A stretch of 64,000 nucleotides of DNA from Phycisphaerae bacterium (GCA_022072505.1 JAJVHU010000008.1:189334-253333), one strand, 5' to 3'. Positions 7,909 to 17,120 are shown, counted from the first letter of the stretch. Notes: generated from the sequence alone by a model not told the origin. Program-made: numbers and translations.

Positions 7909-10071
7909 TCAGGATTTCCCGCGACCAAGCTGGGGCGGCTGGTAGTCGTAGTACGTCCGAAGCTGCTCGCGGAAATATCCGCCGCGCGTCACCTGCGCCG
8001 CGTTGAGCACGGCGCCGAAGATATGCGCATTGACGCTGGCGAGCAAGGCGCAGGCGCGGCGCGCCGCGCCGCGGGAGTTGGTCTTCGCCCGCACCGTCAT
8101 GATGACGCCGTCCACCTGGCTGCTGAGCACCGTCGGGTCGCTCGCCAGCAGCACCGGCGGCGCGTCAATAATGACCTGGTCGTATTTCTGGACCGCGTCG
8201 GCGAGGAACGCCTGAAAGGCGTCGCCCGCCAGAAGTTCCGCCGGGTTGGGGGTCATCGGACCGCTGCCCATCACGTGCAGGTTCGGGATCGGCGTCTTGA
8301 CCGCCAGGTCCGCGAGGACGCCTTCTCCGATCAGGAGCGTCGTCAGACCGCGATCCTCGACGCCGGCCCAGTGTTCGCCGAGACGGGGGCGCCGGAGGTT
8401 CGCGTCCACCAGCAGCACGCGCCGTCCGGCCTGCGCCGCGGCGATCGCCAGGTTGCAGGCGACGGTCGTCTTGCCGTCGCCGGGTCCGGGGCTCGTAACA
8501 ACAATCGACCGCTGGCGGGCGGCCGGAGCGCTGTACTGAAGGTTCGCCCGAATCTGGCGGAACGCTTCCGCCGTCATCGACTGCGGAGCGGCAAGCAGCG
8601 CCAACTCGACGTGATCGAGACGGGCCTCCTCGTCGTCCGCGTCGGGCACGACGCCCAGCAGCGGAACCTGCACATACCGGGCGATGTCCTGCGTCGTGCG
8701 CACCGAGGTGTCCAGCAGGTCCAGCCCGACGCCGACGCCGATCGACAGCATCAGCGCCAGCGCCAGGAGCACCGGAAGCATCAGCAGGCTCGGTTCAGCT
8801 CGCCCGAGAGGTTCGGTCGCGGGCTGCTGGACACGGATCGTCATCGCGGCGTTGGCGGCGGTGAGGCGCTTCAGTTCGTCGATGTAGTCTTGAAGCTCCT
8901 GCCGATCCTGCTCGAGGCGGGCCAGCTCGATCTGCTCGAGCTGAAACGTGAACAACTGGCGATTGTTCTCTTTCTGATCGAACTCGGCCTTGAGGAGGTT
9001 CTCCGTCGCGGAGGACAGCGCGGCGGCGGTGTTGGCGTACGCGGTCTCCACGACGTCGATCATGAGGTCGCGGCGCTGACGGAGGGCGTCGCTGCGAGCC
9101 TCGTCCAGGCGCTGCTGGGCGATGCGGATCGCGTCATCGAATTGGCGGATGTTGGCGTGCTTCGGACCGAGGCGCTCCAGCAGAACGTCGCGTTGCTGGG
9201 TGAGCGAAAAAACGCCGGCGCTGAGCTGCGCCACGTAAGGATCGGCTTCAGCCGCCGCCACGTCCTCCGCGGTCAGCGCCGACCCGCCGGCGTAGAAGTT
9301 GCGCAGCGGAATGATCTGGGCGAGTTGCATCTGAAGGTCAGCCGCCTGCTGCGCGTACGTCACCCCCTGCTGGCCGATCGTGCTCCAGCCCGCGGGGACG
9401 CCGCCGCCCTGGATCGTCTCAGACAGCGCCAGCAGATCCGCCCGCTTCTGCGTGAGCGTGTCATCGAGCGCCGTCAGCGTCGTATTCGCATCACTTAGAT
9501 CCTTCACGTAAGGCTCGGCCGCCTGATCCAGCACCGTGTTGATGTACTTCGTCACGATCGTGTTGACGATGACGTCCGGGTCTTTCGGGCTGCGCGTGGC
9601 GATCGAGACGCTCAGAAAGTTCGTCCCGCGCATCGGGGCGCTGACCAGCTCATCCGTCAGCGCCAGCCGCGGGTTGCGGTACACGGGAAGCTCCTTGAAC
9701 CACGTCGTGCCCTGGATGTCCTCGTCCTGAAGGGCGGCGCTGAGCACCGCCGGGCTCTTGACCACGAACGACTGCGTGAGCATGAAGCGCTCCTGCTCAC
9801 GCTCCGGCAGGTTCCGCATTTCGACGCTCAACTCGGTGTGCGGGCGGTTCGACACCATCTCGACGAGGGCGGTCGCCCGGTACTTCGGAAAATATCGCCA
9901 CCACGCGTAAAACCCGCCGCCCGCCGCCCCCGCGAGGAAGATGAAAAGAATCGTGATGAGCACGATCCGGCGGCGGATGATGCCCAGCAACTCTCCCGGC
10001 GTCGGCGCGGACGTCGGCGCCGGACCCGGAAGGGCGAGGCGTTCCTGCACGGTGTTGGGTAACGTCGTCAT
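7909..10071 (-). CDS. Wzz/GumC chain-length protein fused to a BY-type tyrosine autokinase
   Basis: A 720-residue inner-membrane protein controlling exopolysaccharide chain length and export. A Wzz-like domain has transmembrane segments at about residues 34-58 and 430-452, flanking a long periplasmic coiled-coil region (about 150-415). The cytoplasmic C-terminal kinase has Walker A SPGPGDGKTT (near 525-534), Walker A' LLVDANLRRPRLG (near 551-563) and Walker B VIIDAPPVLLASD (near 635). The tail contains a tyrosine cluster (GGYFREQLRTYYDYQPPQ), the usual autophosphorylation site. Its start codon lies 4 nt after the exosortase stop codon, so translation is probably coupled. Confidence 0.93.
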   Translation of the reverse strand: MTTLPNTVQERLALPGPAPTSAPTPGELLGIIRRRIVLITILFIFLAGAAGGGFYAWWRYFPKYRATALVEMVSNRPHTELSVEMRNLPEREQERFMLTQSFVVKSPAVLSAALQDEDIQGTTWFKELPVYRNPRLALTDELVSAPMRGTNFLSVSIATRSPKDPDVIVNTIVTKYINTVLDQAAEPYVKDLSDANTTLTALDDTLTQKRADLLALSETIQGGGVPAGWSTIGQQGVTYAQQAADLQMQLAQIIPLRNFYAGGSALTAEDVAAAEADPYVAQLSAGVFSLTQQRDVLLERLGPKHANIRQFDDAIRIAQQRLDEARSDALRQRRDLMIDVVETAYANTAAALSSATENLLKAEFDQKENNRQLFTFQLEQIELARLEQDRQELQDYIDELKRLTAANAAMTIRVQQPATEPLGRAEPSLLMLPVLLALALMLSIGVGVGLDLLDTSVRTTQDIARYVQVPLLGVVPDADDEEARLDHVELALLAAPQSMTAEAFRQIRANLQYSAPAARQRSIVVTSPGPGDGKTTVACNLAIAAAQAGRRVLLVDANLRRPRLGEHWAGVEDRGLTTLLIGEGVLADLAVKTPIPNLHVMGSGPMTPNPAELLAGDAFQAFLADAVQKYDQVIIDAPPVLLASDPTVLSSQVDGVIMTVRAKTNSRGAARRACALLASVNAHIFGAVLNAAQVTRGGYFREQLRTYYDYQPPQLGRGKS

Positions 10072-10075
10072 CGAG

Positions 10076-10999
10076 TCACGATCCGGCGGCGGCCCCGTCC
10101 TCCACCCACAGGTGCGTCAAGATCCAGTTGACGACGGCGAACATCCCGAGGGCGAGGAAAAGCGTCGCAATTCCCAGCAGCATGTGCGGCGTGCCCCGCG
10201 CCAGATCGGGGCGCTCGTAAATGACGAACAACCCCGTCGTCACGACCCGCGCCGCGTTGCACAGCACCGCGATCGGCAGGCACGCCAGCACGATCGCCGC
10301 CCGTCCCCACGCCGACGCCTTCGCCAGGTGCGCGTACGCCAGCGACAACGCCGCGAACGACATCATCAGCCGCATCCCGCTGCACGCCTCCTCGACGTTG
10401 AGGAACCCCGCCGAACCCGTGTCGAAGCGCACGTAGTCGATGATGACGTTGTGAACCTCGACCTGCACGTTCGGCAGCAGCGACAGAACCGCTCCCGCAA
10501 GCGCCGACGCCAACTGGCGCAGCGGAAAGGTCAATTCGACGTACACGCCCTGCGGCAGCGGCACGGCCAGCAGCAGGTACGCGACCGCAAACCCGGTCTT
10601 GCGCAGATACGAGCACCCGCCGAGCAGCAACACCGTCCCCGCCAGCGCCGCAACCGGACAAAGCCCCTGCACATACCGGATCGGCTGGATCCACGAGAAG
10701 TACAGATACGCCGCGACCGCTGCGGTCAGCACCACGGCCCCGGTCCACGCCGGACGCGCCTCGGTCCGCCGCAGGTCGTCCCGGCGAATCCAGAGAAAAT
10801 ACGCGGAAAGCAGCGGGATCAGCCAGCCGTGGGTCCAGTTTCCGTCGTGCGTCCACTTGTACGCGAAGTGATTCGTGAACGTCCGCCAGAAAAACGCGGT
10901 GAACACCGCCGCAACCAGCGCGGTCCTGATCCACGCAGACGGGGCGGCGTGAAAACGCTCCAGCGGCGAGCGTCCTGTCATCGGTGTGGCGGTCATCAC
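10076..10999 (-). CDS. Exosortase (exosortase/archaeosortase family)
   Basis: A polytopic membrane transpeptidase (307 residues, about eight hydrophobic spans) that cleaves and anchors proteins with PEP-CTERM-type tails. The three expected active-site residues are present: Cys206 in NVEEACSGMRLMM, Arg251 in CNAARVVTTG, and His272 in GTPHMLLG. It starts GTG-ATG, so either codon could be used; no strong Shine-Dalgarno sequence is seen. It lies between the Wza-like and Wzz/kinase genes with 15- and 4-nt gaps, the common genomic setting in which protein sorting is linked to exopolysaccharide production. No PEP-CTERM substrate was found in this window. Confidence 0.92.
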   Translation of the reverse strand: MMTATPMTGRSPLERFHAAPSAWIRTALVAAVFTAFFWRTFTNHFAYKWTHDGNWTHGWLIPLLSAYFLWIRRDDLRRTEARPAWTGAVVLTAAVAAYLYFSWIQPIRYVQGLCPVAALAGTVLLLGGCSYLRKTGFAVAYLLLAVPLPQGVYVELTFPLRQLASALAGAVLSLLPNVQVEVHNVIIDYVRFDTGSAGFLNVEEACSGMRLMMSFAALSLAYAHLAKASAWGRAAIVLACLPIAVLCNAARVVTTGLFVIYERPDLARGTPHMLLGIATLFLALGMFAVVNWILTHLWVEDGAAAGS

Positions 11000-11014
11000 T
11001 GGGATATCGTCGGG

Positions 11015-12595
11015 TCACGGGAAAAGCTGCTCAAATTTGCTGGGGCGCGTCGCCGGGTTCGGTTGCACCGCGAACGAGTCGATGTCCGCGAAGTTCCGCG
11101 AGTACGTGAAGGCGTAACCCACCGTCGCCGTCGGGTTCGGAAGGGTCAGCGCCCTCAGGCGCGCCAGCCACGGTGCAAAGGGACTCGTTCCGACGTTGAT
11201 GATGTCGCCGCGGAGGACCGTCACGTCGTCCTCCTTGCCCGCGAAGATCGCGTCGAGGTCCACCTGGATCATCTGCTCACGCAATCCGTGACGGCGGTAG
11301 ATCGTGCAGTTCGTGGGCCACGCAAGCGGCCCCAGCCCGCCCGCCGCCGCGATCGCGGACTTGAGCGTCACCTGCTCCGAGTTAAACGTGAAAGGCCCGG
11401 TGCGCCCGACCTGCCCCATCACGTAGTAGACGCCGATCTCGCCGCTGACGATCCGGATCACGTCTCCGGGACGGACAATGACTTTGTACTCCGGATCGCC
11501 CGCCCGCAACGCCTCCGCCGGAATGCGGATGATCCGGTAAGAGGTCTCTCCGGCGATCCGCGACCAGTCCACCGTCGACTGGATCGCCTCATAAAGCGGA
11601 AGTCGCTCGACCGGGACGGACCGAGGACGGTCATCGCCTTCAGCCGCACGCTCCGGATTCGGAATGAAAGCGCCGTCCTGGTAAATGTAAAGCGTATCAG
11701 GCGCGACATCCGCATCCGAGTCCCCGGAGCGCGTCACGTCGGCGGCATCCTGAGGAGGACCGCCCGGAGGCGCGGCCTTGTCACCCTGCCCCGCGGCCGT
11801 GTTCTGAGCGATCACCGCTTCAAGAAGTTCCTCCTCCGCGGACTTCTCAGGTTCGGCCGAAGGCGCCGTCGTGTCGAGCGGCGCTTCTTCTTCTTCTTCG
11901 CGCGTCGCTTCCGAACCCGAAGGCGTTTCGGACGCTTCCCTGCGATCGACGGGCGGTTCCTGACGGAAGATGTACACTTCCGTGACGAACTCATTCAGCC
12001 CGCCGACGTCGTTGATCGCCTCAAGGACATCGAGATCCGGGCGAACGATCGAAATCCGCCCCGCGCGGAGCGGCGAGTTGTCCGACGCGCTGACCCCGAC
12101 GCCGAAAAGCATGTACTTCGCCTCGTACACGTCGAGCGGAAGCACCAGCACTTTCGGATCGGTGAGAACCTGGTCTTCGATCAAGCGCTCACGGATCCGG
12201 TCCTCGATCTGCAGCGGCGTCATCCCGGCGACCTTGAGCCGCCCGACGACCGGCAGCGGCAACTCTCCGACTTCGCTGACCTGAAACCGTCCCTGCCACG
12301 GAACCCCGACCTGCCTTAGCTCCTCAATCTCGACGGCGACGATGTCCCCCGGACCGAGGCGGTACGACACCGGTTTCGGAACCAGGTCGTCATGCGTCGG
12401 TTCGGTGGCGCCCGGGATGGTTCCCGGAACATCCTCGACGGTGAGGGCGGTGCGGATCGACATCGTCCGGTTTTCCCGGAAGTTGCCCGGAATCGAGGGG
12501 TTCAACCACTCATTGAGGATTGAGTTGCAGCCCACCGTCGGGCCGACGAGGGCGGCGACCAGAATCAACCGAACTGTCGTCACACGGGACCGCAT
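11015..12595 (-). CDS. Wza-like polysaccharide export lipoprotein
   Basis: An outer-membrane polysaccharide export protein, first gene of the operon. The 526-residue product begins MRSRVTTVRLILVAALVGP, with a lipobox-like TVGC near residue 23. A poly_export domain follows (YRLGPGDIVAVEI, then VSEVGELPLPVVGRLKVAG and EDRIRERLIEDQVL), then SLBB-like units (VLEAINDVGGLNEFVTEVYI; YYVMGQVGRTGPFTFNSE with LKSAIAAAGGLG). Between the SLBB units lies a long acidic, Pro/Ala-rich insertion (about residues 210-330) expected to be disordered. The ATG at 12595 has AGGAG 8 nt upstream and is preferred over the upstream in-frame start at 12637. Confidence 0.9.
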   Translation of the reverse strand: MRSRVTTVRLILVAALVGPTVGCNSILNEWLNPSIPGNFRENRTMSIRTALTVEDVPGTIPGATEPTHDDLVPKPVSYRLGPGDIVAVEIEELRQVGVPWQGRFQVSEVGELPLPVVGRLKVAGMTPLQIEDRIRERLIEDQVLTDPKVLVLPLDVYEAKYMLFGVGVSASDNSPLRAGRISIVRPDLDVLEAINDVGGLNEFVTEVYIFRQEPPVDRREASETPSGSEATREEEEEAPLDTTAPSAEPEKSAEEELLEAVIAQNTAAGQGDKAAPPGGPPQDAADVTRSGDSDADVAPDTLYIYQDGAFIPNPERAAEGDDRPRSVPVERLPLYEAIQSTVDWSRIAGETSYRIIRIPAEALRAGDPEYKVIVRPGDVIRIVSGEIGVYYVMGQVGRTGPFTFNSEQVTLKSAIAAAGGLGPLAWPTNCTIYRRHGLREQMIQVDLDAIFAGKEDDVTVLRGDIINVGTSPFAPWLARLRALTLPNPTATVGYAFTYSRNFADIDSFAVQPNPATRPSKFEQLFP

Positions 12596-12978
12596 CCAAC
12601 CAACTCCTGCCCCGGGGGGCGCCGGCGGTCTTCTCACTACTTAAACCCACACTGACCAGCGGTTTATCGGCACTCGGTCCCGATCGGCTCAGGCTGGGTC
12701 GTCGAATCCGTCACAATCCTCAAAGGCGGCAGGAAAGTCAACCTGCCGGGAGGCTCAACCGCGCGTCGCCGGTCTTGATGGTGCGGCGGGGGGGGCCGCA
12801 GATCTTGACGGGAAACGAAACCCGGACGTACAAATCCGGCAGGCATTTACGCGGAATCTCCCAGCCTGAGGTTGAGACGGTCCCGTCCTCAATCCCTTCA
12901 AGCAACAGGAGCTTGCGCGGAACTGGTGAGAAAGCGGAATAAAACGCGATCTGAGGACATCCCTCGGTCAGAGGTATC
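12596..12978. other. Divergent intergenic region before the exopolysaccharide operon
   Basis: These 383 bp separate the minus-strand export operon from a plus-strand lipoprotein gene. The region holds a palindrome-embedded promoter for the operon (listed separately) and about 110 nt of predicted operon leader. Toward the lipoprotein gene only a weak promoter (TTGCGC at 12913, GAATAA at 12937) is seen. No convincing small gene was found. Confidence 0.5.
12713..12748 (-). promoter_or_regulatory. Exopolysaccharide operon promoter with -35 box inside a palindrome
   Basis: On the minus strand, -35 TTGACT (12741..12736) is followed after 17 bp by -10 GATTGT (12718..12713). The -35 box sits in the 8-nt centre (TTGACTTT) of a perfect 7-bp inverted repeat, CGGCAGG...CCTGCCG (12727-12748). 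This geometry suggests an operator at which a dimeric regulator would cover the -35 region. The inverted repeat and spacing are seen directly; regulation is inferred. Confidence 0.55.
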
Positions 12979-13491
12979 ATGAAAGAACGAGTATCTTTTA
13001 TTTTTGAAGTTTTGCTTCTCAGTGCTGCCGTCGTGGCGGGCGTAGGCATCGGCTGCGGCGGGATCCTGAACCCGGACAACTTCCCGCCCGGCGGTGGGGG
13101 CGGAGGCGGGGGTGGCGGTGGCAATTCCAACGTCAACCTGAACTCGAACCAGAACGAAAACGCCAACTCCAACGATAACGGGGGTGGGGGCGAGGAGCCG
13201 AGTCTGGCGGTGCAGTTGACGGTCAGCAACCCGACCCCGGGATTGTTCGAGCAGGTGCTGCTGACGTGTTCGCTGACCGGTGACCCGCCCGAAGGCGAGC
13301 AGGTGCTCTTCAATTTCTTCCCGGACGAGGAAGGACGGCTTCAGTCCAACGCCTTCAGCGGAACCGCCGTGTTCACGGTGCAGGAAGACGACCTGGGCCG
13401 CACGTTCTCGTACACCTGCGCGGCGACGACGGACTTCGACGTCGGACCGGACTCGAACACGATCGTGATCACGCCGACGTTATCTCCTTGA
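12979..13491 (+). CDS. Gly/Asn-rich lipoprotein of unknown function
   Basis: A 170-residue predicted lipoprotein with signal peptide and lipobox ending GIGC (Cys26). After the Cys comes a flexible linker: a run of 11 glycines, then an Asn-rich stretch (NSNVNLNSNQNENANSNDN) and GGGG. The C-terminal 95 residues (from about SLAVQLTVSNPTPGLFEQVL) look like an Ig-like beta-sandwich with two cysteines (LLTCSLTG and SYTCAATT) spaced as in an Ig disulfide. AGAGG precedes the ATG by about 4 nt. The function is unknown; surface display is likely. Confidence 0.75.
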   Translation: MKERVSFIFEVLLLSAAVVAGVGIGCGGILNPDNFPPGGGGGGGGGGGNSNVNLNSNQNENANSNDNGGGGEEPSLAVQLTVSNPTPGLFEQVLLTCSLTGDPPEGEQVLFNFFPDEEGRLQSNAFSGTAVFTVQEDDLGRTFSYTCAATTDFDVGPDSNTIVITPTLSP

Positions 13492-13563
13492 CGGAGTTGA
13501 CACGCGAGCGGAACGCCCGAGCCGACGCGGCGCGTCCACATCGATCGGCGACCGGACGGAACC

Positions 13564-14325
13564 GTGACGACGAGAGTCGATCAGCTTCGCGTTCTTCAGG
13601 ACGAACCGCTCTCCGGGGTCGCCAACATGGCGCGCGACGAGGCGCTGCTGGCGCGCGTCGGTGAGGGGTTGTCGCCGCCGACGCTGCGCTTGTACGAGTG
13701 GCGCGAGCCGACGATTTCGCTCGGGTATTTTCAATCCGCGGACGCGACGTCCGCGCTTTCGGCTGATCTGCGGTCGCTGGCGGTGGTCCGGCGGCTCACC
13801 GGCGGCGGGGCGATCCTGCACGACCTTGAGCTGACGTATTCGTTCGCCCTTCCGCACGGACACGCGTTGCTGTCGGGCGGTCCGAACGCGCTTTACGAGC
13901 GGGCGCATGACGCGGTGATCGCGTGCCTGTCGGCGCTGGGGGTTCAGGCGTGGCGCGGGTGCGCGAACGACGACTCCGGCGCGGCGCGGGGGCCTTTCTT
14001 CTGCTTCGCTCGGCGGCATTGCTTCGACGTTCTCGTCGGCGACGACAAGATCGCCGGCAGCGCCCAGCGCCGCACGACTCGGGCGGTCCTCCAGCACGGG
14101 AGCGTCATTGTCGGGAGCCGCTTCGCGGAGCAACCGGTCGCCCTGCTCGGCGTGTCACCGCCGGAGGCGGTGCGGTTTCTGCGCGAGGATTTCCCGCGCC
14201 GGCTCCTCGACGCGGCGGGCGCGCCGCTCGACGCGCGGGCCGGGACGTGGGCGACTGACGAGCTGACCGAGGCGGACGCCCTGGTGCTGAAATATGCCGG
14301 TGCGGACTGGACCGCGCGTCAGTGA
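13564..14325 (+). CDS. Lipoate-protein ligase A / octanoyltransferase family protein
   Basis: Attaches lipoyl or octanoyl groups to lipoyl-domain proteins in the cytoplasm. The 253-residue protein has the BPL/LplA fold motifs: VVRRLTGGGAILHDLELTYS (residues 74-93) and VLVGDDKIAGSAQRR, with conserved Lys162. Cysteines occur just upstream (C147, C153 in FFCFARRHCFDV), and a cysteine near here serves as acyl acceptor in LipM/LipL-type octanoyltransferases. Whether it is a ligase or a transferase cannot be settled from sequence; the lack of an accessory C-terminal domain favours a LipM-like transferase. It starts with GTG and overlaps no neighbour. It is convergent with cysE. Confidence 0.8.
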   Translation: MTTRVDQLRVLQDEPLSGVANMARDEALLARVGEGLSPPTLRLYEWREPTISLGYFQSADATSALSADLRSLAVVRRLTGGGAILHDLELTYSFALPHGHALLSGGPNALYERAHDAVIACLSALGVQAWRGCANDDSGAARGPFFCFARRHCFDVLVGDDKIAGSAQRRTTRAVLQHGSVIVGSRFAEQPVALLGVSPPEAVRFLREDFPRRLLDAAGAPLDARAGTWATDELTEADALVLKYAGADWTARQ

Positions 14326-14334
14326 CCTCGCGGA

Positions 14335-15321
14335 TCAGATTTCGTAATCCGGCATGATCTGCCCCGGACGATCGCTCGTCGGCGCCGGGGCGCCGGCGGA
14401 TTTCGTCTTGAAGTGCAGCTCCGGCGGTTTGAATGTGACGGTGCTCATCGGCGGCACGCTGGTGGTGACGAAGACGGACCCGCCGACGATCGCCCCCTCG
14501 CCGACGACGGTGTCCCCGCCGAGCACGATCGCGTTGGCGTAGATCGTGACGTTGTCCTGCACCGTCGGGTGGCGCTTTCGCCCGCGGATGGCGCGGCCGC
14601 GCTCATCCTTCGGGATCGACAGCGCGCCGAGCGTCACGCCCTGGTAGATCTTGACGTTGTTGCCGATGTCGGTGGTCTCGCCGATGACGACGCCCGTGCC
14701 GTGGTCGATGAAGAACCCGCGCCCGATCCGCGCCCCGGGGTGAATGTCCACGCCGGTCATCATGTGCGCCCACTCCGACATGATCCTGGGCATCATCGGC
14801 ACGTGCAGGCGGTACAACTCATGCGCAAGACGGTAAACCGCCGTGGCGAAAAGCCCCGGATACGCGAGAACCACCTCGTCGAGGTTGAGCGCCGCCGGGT
14901 CGCCGTCGAACGCCGCCTGCACGTCGCCCCCGAGCATCTCCCGCACCGCGGGCATGCGCTCAACGAACTGAAGCGTCAGCGCTCGCGCCCGGCCCTCGCA
15001 GGCAGGTTCGTCGACGCGGCCTTCAAGCCTCGCCTCGGCCTCGTAGCAGAGGCAATTCAGGATCTGGGTGTACGTCAGCTCCCCGACCCGCGGGAGCAGG
15101 TCGCCGACGTGAAACGCCACGTTGTGCGTCGTCAGGTTCTGCCTTCCGAAGAACCCCGGGAAGACCAGCTCCAGCAGCAGCTCCGTCAGCTCGATGATCC
15201 TCGCCCGCGACGGCAGATACTGCCGGTCGATGTGCCGCGTCCGTCCGTCCACCCAGTAACTCTGGACCACCTTCTCGACCAGCGGACCGAGACGTTCCCC
15301 GAAATTGAAATGCTCGCTCAT
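14335..15321 (-). CDS. cysE: Serine O-acetyltransferase
   Basis: Makes O-acetylserine from serine and acetyl-CoA, the first step of cysteine synthesis. The 328-residue protein has an alpha-helical N-terminal half and a left-handed beta-helix of hexapeptide repeats (about 195-295). Catalytic and CoA motifs are visible: HPGARIGRGFFIDHGTGVVI, GETTDIGNNVKIYQGVTLGA, and RHPTVQDNVTIYANAIVLGG. The long N-terminus matches the SatA/EpsC-like long form rather than the short Bacillus form. The ATG at 15321 follows GGAGG; an in-frame GTG at 15336 also follows GGAGG and could be used instead. Confidence 0.93.
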   Translation of the reverse strand: MSEHFNFGERLGPLVEKVVQSYWVDGRTRHIDRQYLPSRARIIELTELLLELVFPGFFGRQNLTTHNVAFHVGDLLPRVGELTYTQILNCLCYEAEARLEGRVDEPACEGRARALTLQFVERMPAVREMLGGDVQAAFDGDPAALNLDEVVLAYPGLFATAVYRLAHELYRLHVPMMPRIMSEWAHMMTGVDIHPGARIGRGFFIDHGTGVVIGETTDIGNNVKIYQGVTLGALSIPKDERGRAIRGRKRHPTVQDNVTIYANAIVLGGDTVVGEGAIVGGSVFVTTSVPPMSTVTFKPPELHFKTKSAGAPAPTSDRPGQIMPDYEI

Positions 15322-15410
15322 GCGCCTCCGCTTCACCCCTCCGCGCGGTCGGCCGTCTGAACCGGCGAGGTCATGCTCATCTTATCGGAAAACACGCCGC
15401 AACGATCGTC

Positions 15411-17021
15411 TCACGGACGCCGGTGGCGGGCGACGACCGCGTCCGCCGTGCGCCAGCCGTCGATCGCGGCGCTGATGATGCCCCCGGCATATCCCGCGCC
15501 CTCGCCGATCGGATAAAGTCCGTCCACCCCGCAGGCGACGCGAGAGGTCGGGTCTCGAACGATCCGGACCGGAGCGCTGGCGCGGGTCTCGGGCGCCGTC
15601 AGGATCGCGTCTTCCCCGGCATAACCGGGCATGCGCCCGTCCAACATCGGCAGCCCGCGGGCAAGCGCCTCCGCGACTTCCGCCGGGAGGATCGACCTCA
15701 GGCGCGTCCACGCGGCTCCCAGCGGAAAACTCGTCTCCAGCACGCCGTCGGAGGTCCGATCCGCCAGGAAATCCGTCGCTCGCTGTGCGGGAACGCAGTA
15801 GGTTCCCCCCGTCGCCTCGTACGCGAGACGCTCCCAGCGCTCCTGATACGCCAGTCCCTCCAGCGCCGACGGTCCCGCGACGCGGGGATCGACCGTGATG
15901 ACCAGCCCGCTGTTGGCGAAGCGTCCGCCGCGCCGCGACCGGCTTGCCCCGTTGGTGGCGATCAATCCTTCGGACTCGTTCGTCGGGAGGATTTCTCCGC
16001 CCGGGCACATGCAGAAGCTGAAGAGGTCTCCCGCGTCGCCGCAGGCGCCCTTCGCGACGAGATGATATTCCGCCGGTCCAAGCCGGGAATGTCCCGCCGC
16101 CGCGCCGTACTGCCAGCGATCCACCAGCGCCTGCGGATGCTCGATGCGTACGCCGATCTGAAACGGGCGCGCTTCGAGGCGGACCCCGCGGCGATCGAGC
16201 ATCCGGTAGGTGTCTCGCGCGGAATGACCGATCCCCAGCAGCACCGGGCCGGTCTCCCACCACGCGTCGCCCACCCGAAGCCCCGCAAGCCGGTCTGTCT
16301 CAATCCGCACATCCTCGACCCGCGCCCCGAAACGCACCTCACCCCCGAGGCGCTCGATCGCCTCCCGGAGGCGCCAGCAGATGCGCGGAAGGCGGTCGCT
16401 GCCGATGTGAGGCCGGGCATTGACGAGGATGTCGGGGTCCGCGCCGTGTTGATACAGCCGGACGAGGATCTCCTTCGTAAGCGGGTCGTGGACGCGCGTG
16501 TAAAGCTTGCCGTCGCTGTAAGTGCCCGCGCCACCCTCGCCGAAGAGGAGGTTCGACTCCGGGTCGAAATCGCGGAAGCGGTAGTAACGCTGAAGAATGT
16601 CGCGATGCCGCCGGCGCACCGGTTGCCCCCGCTCCAGCACCAGCGGCCGGTAGCCCAGTTCCGCCAGGCGCAACGCGGCGAACATGCCCGCCGGTCCGAA
16701 CCCGACGATAATCGGCCGGTTGACCAGCGGTTCCCCGCCTTCCTCCGGCGCTGGATACGGCGCGGCGCGAAGCCACGCGACTTCGGCGGGCCGCAGACGC
16801 CGGACGCAACTCCGCTCGCGCGGTTCGCCTCCGTCCAACGCCACCTCCACCTGATATCGGAAGTGAAGATCATCCTTGCGGCGGGCGTCCAGCGCCCGGT
16901 GAACGATCGCGTACGCGCGCACCGCCGTCGGGGGAACGCGGAGACGCGCGGCGACGCGCGCCGGCAGCGCGTCCTCCGGTTCTTCCAGTTCAAGGCGGAT
17001 ATTGCGAAGCAGAAAAGGCAT
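15411..17021 (-). CDS. FAD-dependent dehydrogenase of the COG2509 family
   Basis: A 536-residue flavoprotein of the widely conserved but uncharacterised COG2509 family. An N-terminal alpha/beta domain (residues 1-100) precedes the dinucleotide-binding motif PIIVGFGPAGMFAALRLAEL at about 104-123. The second FAD contact region is near the C-terminus (GVDGLYPIGEGAGYAGGIIS). FSFCMCPGGEILPTNESEG is a family signature with two cysteines. The natural substrate is unknown. It is a stand-alone minus-strand gene upstream of cysE. The start MPFLLRNIRLELEEPEDALP fits the family N-terminus. Confidence 0.88.
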   Translation of the reverse strand: MPFLLRNIRLELEEPEDALPARVAARLRVPPTAVRAYAIVHRALDARRKDDLHFRYQVEVALDGGEPRERSCVRRLRPAEVAWLRAAPYPAPEEGGEPLVNRPIIVGFGPAGMFAALRLAELGYRPLVLERGQPVRRRHRDILQRYYRFRDFDPESNLLFGEGGAGTYSDGKLYTRVHDPLTKEILVRLYQHGADPDILVNARPHIGSDRLPRICWRLREAIERLGGEVRFGARVEDVRIETDRLAGLRVGDAWWETGPVLLGIGHSARDTYRMLDRRGVRLEARPFQIGVRIEHPQALVDRWQYGAAAGHSRLGPAEYHLVAKGACGDAGDLFSFCMCPGGEILPTNESEGLIATNGASRSRRGGRFANSGLVITVDPRVAGPSALEGLAYQERWERLAYEATGGTYCVPAQRATDFLADRTSDGVLETSFPLGAAWTRLRSILPAEVAEALARGLPMLDGRMPGYAGEDAILTAPETRASAPVRIVRDPTSRVACGVDGLYPIGEGAGYAGGIISAAIDGWRTADAVVARHRRP

Positions 17022-17120
17022 GCGCGGCGGAGTGTACTCGCCGACTTCGCGCGCGTCACCGTCCCGCGGACTTCCCGGTTCAGGAACAAGCGCCCCAGGT
17101 CCGCGCCGCGGCGGCGGGCG

